Assembly: GCA_052033915.1 (NCBI GenBank)
Contig: JBPOJF010000021.1
Location: 1 to 55,865, forward strand
Direction of reading: 5' to 3'
DNA length: 55,865 nt
From: CALMZY01 sp052033915
Lineage (GTDB): Bacteria; Verrucomicrobiota; Kiritimatiellia; CAIQIC01; JAGNIJ01
Positions 32,332-41,067 of the stretch are shown piece by piece; position 1 is the first letter of the stretch; each line of letters begins with the position of its first letter. The notes beneath the pieces are model-generated. The model was not told the DNA's origin. It ran no database searches and saw only the letters and a program-made list of their open reading frames with translations. A program made the position numbers and the translations under genes.

Positions 32332-33209
32332 ATGCTCGATCCGCGCCAGTTGAGTTTCTTGCGCAGAAGCGAGAAGTAGCTGTAGCCCGGCAGGTGAATG
32401 AAACAGGCGGGCTTCGTGAAACGCCTGATCTCCAGGCGATCCCCCTGCTGAACGGCACAACCCTCCTGCCCGTCCACTGAAAGCAGAAGTTTCTTGAGCG
32501 CCTTGACCACCTGCACCGTGATCCGGCTCCTGTCGGACACCACCAGCGGCCGGTTGCTCAACGTGTGGGGGCAGATCGCGTTGATGACAAAGCAGGGGCT
32601 CTCGGGATGCAGAATCGGCCCCCCGGCCGACAGCGAATGACCCGTACTGCCGGTCGGCGTCGAGACAATCAGTCCGTCGGACACGTACGCGGTCACCGGC
32701 TCGCCGTCCACGGAAACCGACAGCGTGTTCACGCGCGAGGAAACGCCCCAGCCGACCACCACATCATTGAGTCCGCGATAACCCGCCATCTGTTTTCCGC
32801 GCCTGAACAGGCGGCACTCGGCGATGGATCGCATGGACGTGGTGAAACGGCCCTTGCGAAGCGCTTCGAGAACCCGGTCAATATCCCCCTCGGTGACGCT
32901 CGTCAGAAAGCCCAGGCTGCCCAGGTTGACACCGAGGACCGGCTTGTTGCTCCCGCCCAGAAGGCGGACGGCGCGCAATACCGTGCCGTCTCCGCCCAAC
33001 GCCATCAGCGCGTCCACGTGACGCGCCAGATTCGCGGGAGAGACGCGTCGAGCGCCCGGGAGCAGACCACCGACCGCGTCGCAGGTGTACAGCTTCATGC
33101 CCAGCGCCGCGGCCTTCCTCCCCAACTGACCCAGGGCGGCGCGCGCGCAAGGCTTCCGGCAATTAACCAGCACGCCGACTTTTCTTATGACCTGACCTTT
33201 TCCCAACAT
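32328..33209 (-). CDS. nadK: NAD kinase
   Basis: Phosphorylates NAD to NADP. The 293-residue protein has the GGDG motif in MALGGDGTVLRAV, followed by PVLGVNLGSLGFLT, the conserved YRGLNDVVV, and TPTGSTGHSLSAGGPILHP. ATG 33209 (MLGKGQ) is the first start in the usual position; it overlaps the end of tlyA by 25 bases, as in many tlyA-nadK pairs. The stop overlaps the stop of the convergent GH10 gene by four bases, leaving no room for a terminator between the two. Confidence 0.95.
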   Translation of the reverse strand: MLGKGQVIRKVGVLVNCRKPCARAALGQLGRKAAALGMKLYTCDAVGGLLPGARRVSPANLARHVDALMALGGDGTVLRAVRLLGGSNKPVLGVNLGSLGFLTSVTEGDIDRVLEALRKGRFTTSMRSIAECRLFRRGKQMAGYRGLNDVVVGWGVSSRVNTLSVSVDGEPVTAYVSDGLIVSTPTGSTGHSLSAGGPILHPESPCFVINAICPHTLSNRPLVVSDRSRITVQVVKALKKLLLSVDGQEGCAVQQGDRLEIRRFTKPACFIHLPGYSYFSLLRKKLNWRGSSI

Positions 33210-33925
33210 GCCAGGAACTCCACATTGCCCGCCGGCCCTTGGATCGGCGACGGACACACCCCCAGCCACTTCAAACCCAACTCGTCCGCGCCGAACCGGC
33301 GCACACGCTCAACCACCTCGTCCCGGACCGCCTCGCTTCGCACCACACCGCCCTTGCCCACCTGCTCGCGGCCCGCCTCGAATTGCGGCTTGATCAGCGA
33401 AACGATGCGCCCGCCGTTCGCGAGGATTTGTGTAACAGCGGGCAAAATCTTAGTCAAGGAGATGAACGACACGTCGATCGCCGCGAATTCCGGGACGGCG
33501 GGAAGGTCGCCCGGCACGAGATATCGTGCGTTCACCCTGTCCATGACGACCACGCGCGGATCGGAGCGAAGCGTCGAATGAATCTGCCCGCGGCCCACGT
33601 CGATCGCATACACGCGCGCCGCGCCGTGCTGAAGCAGGCAGTCGGTAAATCCGCCGGTCGAGGCGCCCACGTCCATGCAGACCCGGCCCCGCACATCCAG
33701 TTCGAACCGGAGAAAGGCTTCTTCGAGTTTCTCGCCGCCGCGACTGACAAACCGTTCCTGTTCGACCAGCGCGATGAGAGCCTCCCTGGAGATCCGATAG
33801 CTGGATTTCGTCTCGACGCGCCCATCGATTTTCACACAGCCCGCCAGGATCAGTCGCTGCGCCTTCTCACGGCTTTCAACAAGCCCCATTTCCACTACAC
33901 GCTGATCGAGCCGCACGCGTTCCAT
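33185..33925 (-). CDS. tlyA: TlyA-family rRNA 2'-O-methyltransferase
   Basis: SAM-dependent methyltransferase of the FtsJ superfamily with an N-terminal S4 RNA-binding domain. Mycobacterial TlyA methylates 16S C1409 and 23S C1920; related proteins are annotated as hemolysin A. Over 246 residues it has the S4 stretch (RLDQRVVEMGLVESREKAQRLILAGCVKID), FVSRGGEKLEEAF, then SAM motif I CMDVGASTGGFTDCLLQHGAARVYAIDVG, and FAAIDVSFISLTKILPAV. ATG 33925 is chosen because the S4 domain begins there. It overlaps nadK by 25 bases. Confidence 0.92.
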   Translation of the reverse strand: MERVRLDQRVVEMGLVESREKAQRLILAGCVKIDGRVETKSSYRISREALIALVEQERFVSRGGEKLEEAFLRFELDVRGRVCMDVGASTGGFTDCLLQHGAARVYAIDVGRGQIHSTLRSDPRVVVMDRVNARYLVPGDLPAVPEFAAIDVSFISLTKILPAVTQILANGGRIVSLIKPQFEAGREQVGKGGVVRSEAVRDEVVERVRRFGADELGLKWLGVCPSPIQGPAGNVEFLACWEKVRS

Positions 33926-33982
33926 CACTTCAGTGTTGCTCAAAAGGGAGGAAAGACAAAGCCAATAAACCACGGAGAAGCT

Positions 33983-35044
33983 TCAGGGCCTTCCCTTGTC
34001 GAAAACAGGCATTCGATCTGTGACGATCTCGAAGCGGAGCGGCGATCCGTTCCGCCGGACTTCCAGTTTCACCGTTTCTCCGACGCGATGCCGCAAGACG
34101 AGGCGCTGGATATCCCGCGCCTCGTAAACCGGACTGCCGTCCACGTGGACAACAATATCGCCCCCCAGAATCCCGCATCGCGCCGCCGGAGTCCCGCCAT
34201 AGACCCCGCCCACCCGCACGCCGGGATCCCCCGGATTCATCTTGTCCAACGCGGTCAACTGCATCCCGAGCCAGGGCCGCTCGACCTCGCCGGACTGGAT
34301 CAACGACTCCACCACTCTCATCGCCATGTTCACGGGCACGGCGAAGCCGATCCCTATGTTGCCCTGCGACAGCGGGCCCCCTGTCTGAATGACCGAATTG
34401 ATCCCGATCATGCGCCCGTCGGCATCCACCAGCGGACCCCCGCTGTTGCCCGGATTGATCGAGGCGTCCGTCTGGATGAAATCCTCGTACGGCAGAAGGC
34501 CGACGCTCCGACCTTTCTGGCTTACGATGCCGACGGTCACACTGCTGTTGAGGCTGAAGGGGGACCCGATCGCGATCGCGAATTCGCCCACGCGAACCTT
34601 GTCCGAATCCCCGGCCTCTATCGGCATGAGCACGGTTCCTTCCGGCGCCTGTATTTTCAGCACGGCCAGGTCGGTCATCGGATCCACGCCGACCCGCCGC
34701 GCCGGATATTTCGTCCCGTCCTGGAGAGCGACCTCGATCTCCTCGGCGTTGCGGATGACATGGTTGCTGGTGAGAACGAATCCATCCTTCGAAATGATGA
34801 CGCCCGACCCCTGCCCCGCGAGGCGTTCCGGAATTCCGTACACCCCGCCGAAGTAGATGTCCCGCGCCGCATGGTAAACGGTCGACTCCGTACGAATAAC
34901 GACCACGGAGGGCATGACCCGCTCAACGGCATCTGCAAAGGAGTTGCCCAGTTCGCGGGCGTAATTCGGAGGGGCGCCGGCGGCCTCAAAGTCCGCCGGA
35001 AGCAGGAACAGACCGGCGATCAGACTGACGCAAAGACGTTTCAT
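33983..35044 (-). CDS. HtrA/DegP-type periplasmic serine protease, one PDZ
   Basis: Envelope quality-control protease. The 353-residue protein has a signal peptide (MKRLCVSLIAGLFLLPADFEAAGA) and a trypsin-like domain with the triad His95 (TSNHVI), Asp125 (PMTDLAVL) and Ser201 (NPGNSGGPL). A single PDZ domain (about 255-345, RPWLGMQL to LEVRRNGSP) follows. E. coli DegP and DegQ have two PDZ domains, so this is nearer in layout to DegS but with a cleavable signal. ATG 35044 is the start. It is followed by tlyA on the same strand at 57 bases. A second Deg-like gene lies at 45221. Confidence 0.9.
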   Translation of the reverse strand: MKRLCVSLIAGLFLLPADFEAAGAPPNYARELGNSFADAVERVMPSVVVIRTESTVYHAARDIYFGGVYGIPERLAGQGSGVIISKDGFVLTSNHVIRNAEEIEVALQDGTKYPARRVGVDPMTDLAVLKIQAPEGTVLMPIEAGDSDKVRVGEFAIAIGSPFSLNSSVTVGIVSQKGRSVGLLPYEDFIQTDASINPGNSGGPLVDADGRMIGINSVIQTGGPLSQGNIGIGFAVPVNMAMRVVESLIQSGEVERPWLGMQLTALDKMNPGDPGVRVGGVYGGTPAARCGILGGDIVVHVDGSPVYEARDIQRLVLRHRVGETVKLEVRRNGSPLRFEIVTDRMPVFDKGRP

Positions 35045-35089
35045 GCGCTACAGCCATTTCAGACAATGCCGCCGTGCAAACGTTCAACA

Positions 35090-35341
35090 TCAGGACGGGT
35101 CTCCTCCCGGCTCAAACGGCTCGGTCGTGATCTCCTCGCCCTTTTTCGCGAGAATCTCGATCTTTTTTTCCACCTCGTTGAGCTTCCGGTTGCAGAACTT
35201 GACCAGTTCCGTCCCCTCTTCAAAGCACGCCATCATCTTCTCCAGGCTGAGCGTTCCGCTCTCCATCTCGCTCACAAGGGTTTCCAGCCGTTCCAGCGCT
35301 TTCTCGAAATTCTGCGCCTTATCGCTTTTCTTCTCTGCCAT
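35090..35341 (-). CDS. xseB: Exodeoxyribonuclease VII small subunit
   Basis: The 83-residue helical subunit forms exonuclease VII with XseA. The core FEKALERLETLVSEMESGTLSLEKMMACFEEGTELVKFC is the XseB family pattern. ATG 35341 has GGGAGGT five bases upstream. It overlaps the end of xseA by 23 bases, so the two are translationally coupled. Confidence 0.94.
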   Translation of the reverse strand: MAEKKSDKAQNFEKALERLETLVSEMESGTLSLEKMMACFEEGTELVKFCNRKLNEVEKKIEILAKKGEEITTEPFEPGGDPS

Positions 35342-36632
35342 GTTGACCTCCCGCTTCCTTTGAAATGACCTTCGATTCCAAGACTCCGCGCGCGACCTGC
35401 GTCTGCAGGATTTCCCCCACGCCCACACCCGCCGCATCCCGGACAATCGCACCGCCCTTCCGTCTTGTGATGCTGAACCCTCGATCCAGCACGGCCAGCG
35501 GACTCAGCGCCCTGAGCTGCAAGGCGATCCGGCGCACATCCTGCCGCAAGGCGCCCGTCTTGAGTTCAACCCCGTGCGCCAGGCGGAGACCGAGACGGTC
35601 GAGGCGCACGCGCCGTTCGCGCGCAGCGCCTTCCAGCCCGGTCAAAAGCGAGGCGCGCAACGCATCGACGCGCTGGACGAACTGCCGCACCAGGTTGCGC
35701 GGTTCGCGGAACACGTAACTGCGGCCCGCCGCGGTCACGCGGTTCCGAAGTTCCAGCGCGCGCTCGCGCAAGCACCGCACCAGGCGCGCGGCCATCTGCT
35801 GTAACTGTTCCTCGAACGCGGCCTTCCGGCCCACCATCAACTCCGCCGCGGCCGAAGGCGTCGGCGCGCGCAGGTCGGCGACGAAATCGCTGATCGTGAA
35901 ATCGATCTCGTGGCCGACCGCCGAGATGACCGGGATCCGCGATCGCGCAATCGCCCTCGCGACCCCTTCCTCGTTGAAACACCAGAGATCCTCCAGGCTG
36001 CCGCCGCCGCGGCCGACGATCATCACGTCGATTCCACCCCGCTCGTTGAACAGGTCAATCGCCGCCGCGATCTCTCCCGCCGCCTCCGCGCCCTGCACCT
36101 TGACCGGCGCGATCACCACGTGAAGGTTCGGAAACCGGCGGGACAGGACGCTGAGGATGTCGTGAATCGCGGCGCCGGTGGGCGACGTCACGATTCCGAC
36201 ATGGCGCGGCAGGACCGGCAGGGGCTTCTTTCTCGACGCATCGAACAATCCTTCCGCCGCGAGCTTCTTCTTGAGCGCCTCGAACGCCTCCTGCAGGCTC
36301 CCCTTGCCGGCCTCCTCCGCCTTGCGCACGATGACCTGATACTGGCCCGAGGCTTCGTACACGGAAATCTCGCCGTACACCCTGATCTTCACGCCGTCCT
36401 GGAGCGCAAAGGTCAGCCCCCGCAGGGCGCCCTTGAAGAACACCGCCGCGATCTGCGCGCTCTCGTCCTTCAGCGTGAAGTAGAGGTGGCCCGACGCCGG
36501 TCTCCGCAGGTTGGAAATTTCCCCTTCGATCCACACGCTGCCGAATTCGTTCTCGAGGGCGACACGGATCAGCCGCGTGATCTCGCCCACGCGGTATATT
36601 TTCCGGCCGTCCTGTTCAGCGCCCGGCATCAT
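35319..36632 (-). CDS. xseA: Exodeoxyribonuclease VII large subunit
   Basis: Bidirectional single-strand exonuclease for DNA repair. The 437-residue protein begins with an OB-fold domain (GSVWIEGEISNLRRPASGHLYFTLKD) and continues with the catalytic region VGIVTSPTGAAIHDILSVLSRRFP, IVGRGGGSLEDLWCFNEEGVARAI and ISAVGHEIDFTISDFVADLRAPTPSAAAE. A long coiled-coil follows, then the C-terminal PLAVLDRGFSITRR. The start is the first ATG of an ATGATG at 36632; it overlaps the ymdB-like stop by four bases. The operon runs rny, ymdB-like, xseA, xseB. Confidence 0.95.
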   Translation of the reverse strand: MMPGAEQDGRKIYRVGEITRLIRVALENEFGSVWIEGEISNLRRPASGHLYFTLKDESAQIAAVFFKGALRGLTFALQDGVKIRVYGEISVYEASGQYQVIVRKAEEAGKGSLQEAFEALKKKLAAEGLFDASRKKPLPVLPRHVGIVTSPTGAAIHDILSVLSRRFPNLHVVIAPVKVQGAEAAGEIAAAIDLFNERGGIDVMIVGRGGGSLEDLWCFNEEGVARAIARSRIPVISAVGHEIDFTISDFVADLRAPTPSAAAELMVGRKAAFEEQLQQMAARLVRCLRERALELRNRVTAAGRSYVFREPRNLVRQFVQRVDALRASLLTGLEGAARERRVRLDRLGLRLAHGVELKTGALRQDVRRIALQLRALSPLAVLDRGFSITRRKGGAIVRDAAGVGVGEILQTQVARGVLESKVISKEAGGQHGREEKR

Positions 36633-37417
36633 GCGCTCGTGTCCGGAATCTTCTCGCGGACCCGCTTGATCTTCGCGGCCCGACCCGTCTTTTCGTCCAC
36701 CGCGATCAGCACGCCCTCCAGGTTGACGTCCTTCGTCGCCACCTCGAACGGCGTCGGCATGCCGGTCAGGAACTTGTGCAGGATCGACTCGACCTCGCGG
36801 CCCAGCACGGAGTCCTTGGGCCCCGTCATGCCGAGGTCGGTGATGTACGCCGTGCCTTTCGGCAGGATCGTTTCGTCCGAGGTCTGGACGTGCGTATGGC
36901 TTCCGACCACCGCGGTCACGCGGCCGTCGAGGTACCGGCCCATCGCGATCTTTTCCGACGTCGCCTCGGCGTGGAGATCGACGATGATGATCTTGCCGGG
37001 CCCGCCGGTGTTCAGGATATGATCCGCGGCGCGAAACGGGCAATCGGCCGGTCCCAGAAACACCCGGCCCACCAGGTCGATCACCGTCACCCGCCCCGCC
37101 GGCGTATCCACCGTGATCTGGCCCTTCCCGGGACAGGCCGGCGCGTAGTTGGCCGGACGCAGGATGCGCGGCTCCTTGTCGATGTTCCTGGCCAGTTCTT
37201 TCTGATCCCAGACATGATCCCCCGTGGTCAGCACATCCGCACCGGCGCGGAACAAGTCCTCGGCCAGCGTCGGCGTCAGCCCGCGACCGCCCGCCGCGTT
37301 CTCCGCATTGGCGATCACAAAATCGACTTCTCCCGCCGTCCGCATCCGGCCGACAATCCTCGCGAAAGCCATGCGGCCGGGGGAACCGACGATGTCACCG
37401 ACAATGAGTATTTTCAT
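36629..37417 (-). CDS. ymdB: YmdB-family metallophosphoesterase
   Basis: Calcineurin-like phosphodiesterase; B. subtilis YmdB hydrolyses 2',3'-cyclic nucleotides. Its 262 residues show the metal sites ILIVGDIVGSPGR, VIANAENAAGG, TTGDHVWDQKE, VDLHAEATSEK and VVGSHTHVQTSDE. The length is typical. ATG 37417 (MKILIVGD) is the start. It lies immediately downstream of rny with a repeat hairpin in the 72-base gap, the same rny-ymdB order as in Firmicutes. It is probably involved in RNA-linked signalling. It is coupled to xseA by ATGA. Confidence 0.93.
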   Translation of the reverse strand: MKILIVGDIVGSPGRMAFARIVGRMRTAGEVDFVIANAENAAGGRGLTPTLAEDLFRAGADVLTTGDHVWDQKELARNIDKEPRILRPANYAPACPGKGQITVDTPAGRVTVIDLVGRVFLGPADCPFRAADHILNTGGPGKIIIVDLHAEATSEKIAMGRYLDGRVTAVVGSHTHVQTSDETILPKGTAYITDLGMTGPKDSVLGREVESILHKFLTGMPTPFEVATKDVNLEGVLIAVDEKTGRAAKIKRVREKIPDTSA

Positions 37418-37449
37418 AAGCGTATCATAGCCCAGGACATGAAAGGAGT

Positions 37450-37488
37450 CCAAAGTCGAAAGTCGGCGTTCGCCGCCTTGGACTTTGG
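37450..37488 (-). repeat. Hairpin repeat, CCAAAGTC family, copy 2
   Basis: CCAAAGTC (37450-37457) pairs with GACTTTGG (37481-37488), with an inner GGCG/CGCC helix. It starts about one base after the rny stop on the coding strand and precedes ymdB. The stem unit is the same as at 16276-16314. Confidence 0.7.
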
Positions 37489-37489
37489 G

Positions 37490-39046
37490 CTATCGTGCAT
37501 ACTCCACGCACCGCGTTTCCCGCACCACGGTCACCTTGATCTGCCCGGGGTACTCCATCTCCTGCTCGATCTGCTTGCTGATGTTGCGCGCCATCTGCAT
37601 GGCCTCGTTGTCGTCGATCTTGCCGGGCTCGACGATAACGCGGATCTCGCGGCCCGCCTGCATGGCGTAGCTCTTCTCGACGCCGCGGAATCCGTTGGCG
37701 ATGGCCTCCAGCTTCTCGAGCCGCTTGAAGTAGATTTCGGTGGTCTCGGAACGCGCCCCGGGCCGCGACGCGGAGATCGCGTCGGCCGCGGACGCCAGGA
37801 TCGAGTACAGGCTCTCCGCCTCCACCTCTCCGTGATGAGCCGCCACCGCGTTGTAAACGACCGCGACCTCGCCGTGTTTGCGCAGGAGGTCCGCGCCGAT
37901 GACCGCATGGCTTCCCTCGATGGAGTGGTCGAGCGCCTTGCCGATGTCGTGGAACAGGCCGACGCGCCGGGCGATCATCGGATCGAGCCCCAACTCGGAG
38001 GCCATCAGGGTCATCAGGTAGGCCATGTCGATCGAGTGCTGAAGCACGTTCTGCGCGAAGCTGTGGCGGAACTTCAGCCGGCCGAGCGTCCGAACCAGCT
38101 CCGGGTCCACGCCTTGCAGACCCAGTTCGTAGATGGCCCCCTCGCCGGCCGACATGATCGCCTCCTCCATCTCCTCCTGCACCTTGGTCACCACTTCCTC
38201 AATCCTCGACGGATGGATGCGGCCATCGGCCATCAGCCGCTCGAGGGCCAGGCGCGCCACCTCCCGGCGCATCGGGTCGAACCCCGAGATCACCACCACC
38301 TCCGGCGTGTCGTCGATCAGGATATTGACGCCCGTCGCCGCTTCCAGGGCCCGGATGTTCCGGCCTTCCCGGCCGATGATCCGGCCCTTCATTTCATCGT
38401 TCGGCAGGTTGACGGTGCTGGTCGTCACCTCGCTGACCGTATCGGCGGCGTAACGCTCGATGGCGATGGTCAGGATCCTCCGCGCGTCCTTCTCCGAATT
38501 CTCCCGAGCCTCGTCCTGCATTCTTCGGATCAGCGCCCCCGTCTCGTGTTTCAACTCCTCTTCCACCTGCTGCATCAGGATCTTGCGGGCCTCCTCCTGA
38601 GACATCACGGCGACCTGCTGGAGCTTCTCGCGGGCTTGATCGAAGAGACCCTGCAGTTCCTGATCCCGCGCCTTCAGTTCGTCTTGCCGCTTCTCGAGAG
38701 CGGCGATCTTTTCGTCGAGCGCTGTTTCCTTTTTCTCAAGCAGGCCGACCTTGCGATCCAGATTGGTCTCGCGATGGGCAATCCGTTCCTCCAGGACAAC
38801 GACTTCCTGCCGCCGCGACTTGATTTCCTGCTCGAACGCCTCCCGGGCCCGAAGCACCTCGTCTCGCGCCTTGAGGTCCGCATCTTTCCGTATGATCTCC
38901 GCGTCGCGCTTGGCGCCAGCCAGCGTGATCTGCGCCTCCTTGACCGCCGAGGCCGCCTTCAATTTCGTCAGGATCGCGTGCACGTAGTACCCGGCCGCAA
39001 TGCCGAGCATCGTGAATGCCGTGGGGAGCCACCATGCAATTTCCAT
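37490..39046 (-). CDS. rny: Ribonuclease Y
   Basis: Membrane-anchored endoribonuclease that starts mRNA decay. The 518-residue protein has an N-terminal membrane segment (WWLPTAFTMLGIAAGYYVHAI), a long Lys/Glu/Arg coiled coil to about residue 200, a KH domain (NDEMKGRIIGREGRNIRALE, GVNILIDDTPEVVVISGFDP) and an HD domain (LKFRHSFAQNVLQHS, GLFHDIGKALDH, VAAHHGEVE). ATG 39046 is chosen: GGAGG is five bases upstream, and a GTG at 39052 would use part of that same site. Use of RNase Y instead of RNase E fits a PVC or Gram-positive-like decay system. Confidence 0.96.
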   Translation of the reverse strand: MEIAWWLPTAFTMLGIAAGYYVHAILTKLKAASAVKEAQITLAGAKRDAEIIRKDADLKARDEVLRAREAFEQEIKSRRQEVVVLEERIAHRETNLDRKVGLLEKKETALDEKIAALEKRQDELKARDQELQGLFDQAREKLQQVAVMSQEEARKILMQQVEEELKHETGALIRRMQDEARENSEKDARRILTIAIERYAADTVSEVTTSTVNLPNDEMKGRIIGREGRNIRALEAATGVNILIDDTPEVVVISGFDPMRREVARLALERLMADGRIHPSRIEEVVTKVQEEMEEAIMSAGEGAIYELGLQGVDPELVRTLGRLKFRHSFAQNVLQHSIDMAYLMTLMASELGLDPMIARRVGLFHDIGKALDHSIEGSHAVIGADLLRKHGEVAVVYNAVAAHHGEVEAESLYSILASAADAISASRPGARSETTEIYFKRLEKLEAIANGFRGVEKSYAMQAGREIRVIVEPGKIDDNEAMQMARNISKQIEQEMEYPGQIKVTVVRETRCVEYAR

Positions 39047-39109
39047 GTTCACCTCCCGCCGGACAGGGCGCTCTGAAACCCCGTCCGCGCGTCTTGGACT
39101 GTTTCCATT

Positions 39110-39697
39110 TCAACCCCCGCAAACACTCGCGGGAGGGTATAGGTTCTGCTCGGTCACAACGATGTCGACGGCGACGTCCAGCGCCTCCGCCGGCACCTCG
39201 TCCACCATCTGCACCTCGAAAACCAGCCCGACCTTGTAGCCGGGACACTTGGCCATGAGCCGGTCGTAGTGCCCGTGACCATGCCCGAGACGGTTCCCCC
39301 GGCGGTCGAACGCCATGGCGGGCGCGATCATCAGGTTCACATCCTTGGGCTGGACGCGACGAATATCCCGCGGTTGCGGGATCTTCACCGGTCCCTGCAC
39401 GACGGCATCGTCCGGCTCCAGCCAGGACAACTCGTACTCACGGCTGCCCTTCAGCAGGGCGGGAACGCAAACGCGCTTGCCGAGCTGCCAGCAAATCTCG
39501 ATCAACGCCTCCGTCTGCACCTCGTGGGGAAGCGCCATGTAGCAACCCACCACGCGCGCTGCGCTGAACTGGGGAAGCGCCATGACTTTTTCCAGAATCA
39601 ACGGACTGGTCTGTTCGACCCACGTCAGGTCGAACCCGCGCCGCAAGGACCGGATTCGTTCGCGGATCGCTTCTTTGTTGCCGGCCGGCGTGGTCAT
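39110..39697 (-). CDS. 5-formyltetrahydrofolate cyclo-ligase
   Basis: ATP-dependent conversion of 5-formyl-THF to 5,10-methenyl-THF. The 195-residue protein has the N-terminal KEAIRERIRSLRR, ARVVGCYMALPHEVQTEALI, VNLMIAPAMAFDRRGNRLGHGHGHYDRL and the late PAEALDVAVDIVVTE. ATG 39697 overlaps the rarA stop as ATGA. In many proteobacteria this gene (ygfA) lies beside the 6S RNA gene; here a candidate 6S RNA lies just upstream of rarA. Confidence 0.94.
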   Translation of the reverse strand: MTTPAGNKEAIRERIRSLRRGFDLTWVEQTSPLILEKVMALPQFSAARVVGCYMALPHEVQTEALIEICWQLGKRVCVPALLKGSREYELSWLEPDDAVVQGPVKIPQPRDIRRVQPKDVNLMIAPAMAFDRRGNRLGHGHGHYDRLMAKCPGYKVGLVFEVQMVDEVPAEALDVAVDIVVTEQNLYPPASVCGG

Positions 39698-41049
39698 GGG
39701 CTCTCCGTCTCTTCAGTTGTTTTTACCTTCGATGGGGTCCGTTGCCTGTCCCAGCGCTCGATCCTCTTCCGGATCGTGTCCTCGTAGCCCTGGTCGGTCG
39801 GCTGGTAATACTTCTTCGACGTCGGCACGTACTCCTGATCCACAAAATGGCCCTCAAAGTCGTGCGCGTACTGGTAGCCCGTGTGGCCGAATTCCTTCGC
39901 GGCGCGCTTCGACCCGGTGCTCCGCAGCGGGCGCGGGACGGGGAGCGTCCGGCCGTTCTTGATGTCATCGGTCGCGGCCTCGATCCCCGTGTAGGACGCG
40001 TTGCTCTTCGGCGCGGTCGCCAGGTAGGTCGTCGCCTGGGCGAGAATGATGCGAGCCTCCGGCATGCCGACGAACTCCACCGCTTCCATCGCGGAGGTCG
40101 CGAGCGTGAGGCCGCGCGGATCCGCGTTGCCGATGTCCTCGGAGGCCAGGATCACCAGGCGGCGCGCGACGAACCGCGGGTCCTCGCCGGCGTAGAGCAT
40201 CTTGGCCAGCCAGTACAGCGCGGCATTCGGATCCGAGCCGCGCACGCTTTTGATGAACGCCGAGATGGTATCGTAGTGCCCGTCCTCGTCGTGATCGTAC
40301 ACCACGGCCTTCTTCTGGATGGACTCCTCGGCGACGGCGCGCGTGATGTGGACGATGCCGTCATCGGCGCGCGCGGTCGTGAGCGCGGCGATTTCGAGGG
40401 CGCCGAGCGCGCGGCGGCCGTCGCCTTCGCATACCTTCGCCAAGTGCGCCAGGGCGTCGTCATCCGCCTGAATCGCCATCGCCTTCAGCGTCTCGTCGCG
40501 CTCGAGCGCACGGCGGAGAAGGACAAGGACCGAAGCCTCCTTCAGGGGCTCCAACTGGAAAATCTGCGAGCGCGAGATCAGCGGACTGTTGATGAAGAAG
40601 AACGGGTTGTGCGTGGTCGCGCCGATCAGCGTGATGGAACCATCCTCGACGTACGGCAAAAGGACATCCTGCTGCGCCTTGTTGAACCGGTGGATTTCGT
40701 CGATAAAAAGGATCGTTTCCGCGCCGCGGGTCTTGCGGCGGTTCTTGGCGGAATCGAGATGCGTCCGCAGGATCGCGACGTTGGCCAGCACGCCGCTCGT
40801 TCGCTCGAAGTGGCGGCGGGTTGCCCGGGCAATGACTTCCGCGAGCGTGGTCTTTCCGCAGCCGGGGGGTCCGTACAGGATGAGGCTGCCGATGCGGTCC
40901 GCCTCGATCGCGCGCCGGAGAAGCTTGCCGGGGCCGAGAATCGGATCCTGGCCCACGATTTCTTCCAGAGTCCGGGGGCGCATCCGCGCCGCGAGCGGCT
41001 GCTTCGCGACGTCGTCGGCACTGATCTCATCTTGCTCGAACAGGTCCAT
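39694..41049 (-). CDS. rarA: Replication-associated recombination protein A
   Basis: AAA+ ATPase of the clamp-loader family acting at stalled forks. The 451-residue protein has MRPRTLEEIVGQ, Walker A LILYGPPGCGKTTLAEV, Walker B ILFIDEIHRFNKAQQD, sensor-1 ITLIGATTHNPFF, the family-specific DAISAFIKS-like stretch (YDTISAFIKSVRGSDPNAALYWLAKML) and the C-terminal tetramerisation region. ATG 41049 has GGAG six bases upstream; the poly-T end of the 6S-like gene is about 20 bases away. Located between the candidate 6S RNA and formyl-THF cyclo-ligase. Confidence 0.95.
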   Translation of the reverse strand: MDLFEQDEISADDVAKQPLAARMRPRTLEEIVGQDPILGPGKLLRRAIEADRIGSLILYGPPGCGKTTLAEVIARATRRHFERTSGVLANVAILRTHLDSAKNRRKTRGAETILFIDEIHRFNKAQQDVLLPYVEDGSITLIGATTHNPFFFINSPLISRSQIFQLEPLKEASVLVLLRRALERDETLKAMAIQADDDALAHLAKVCEGDGRRALGALEIAALTTARADDGIVHITRAVAEESIQKKAVVYDHDEDGHYDTISAFIKSVRGSDPNAALYWLAKMLYAGEDPRFVARRLVILASEDIGNADPRGLTLATSAMEAVEFVGMPEARIILAQATTYLATAPKSNASYTGIEAATDDIKNGRTLPVPRPLRSTGSKRAAKEFGHTGYQYAHDFEGHFVDQEYVPTSKKYYQPTDQGYEDTIRKRIERWDRQRTPSKVKTTEETESP

Positions 41050-41067
41050 ATAGAGCTCCGCGCGCGC

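Noticed and set aside
30592..33209. Terminator between the GH10 gene and nadK
   Set aside because: Their stop codons overlap, so no intergenic space exists; any terminator would have to lie within coding sequence.
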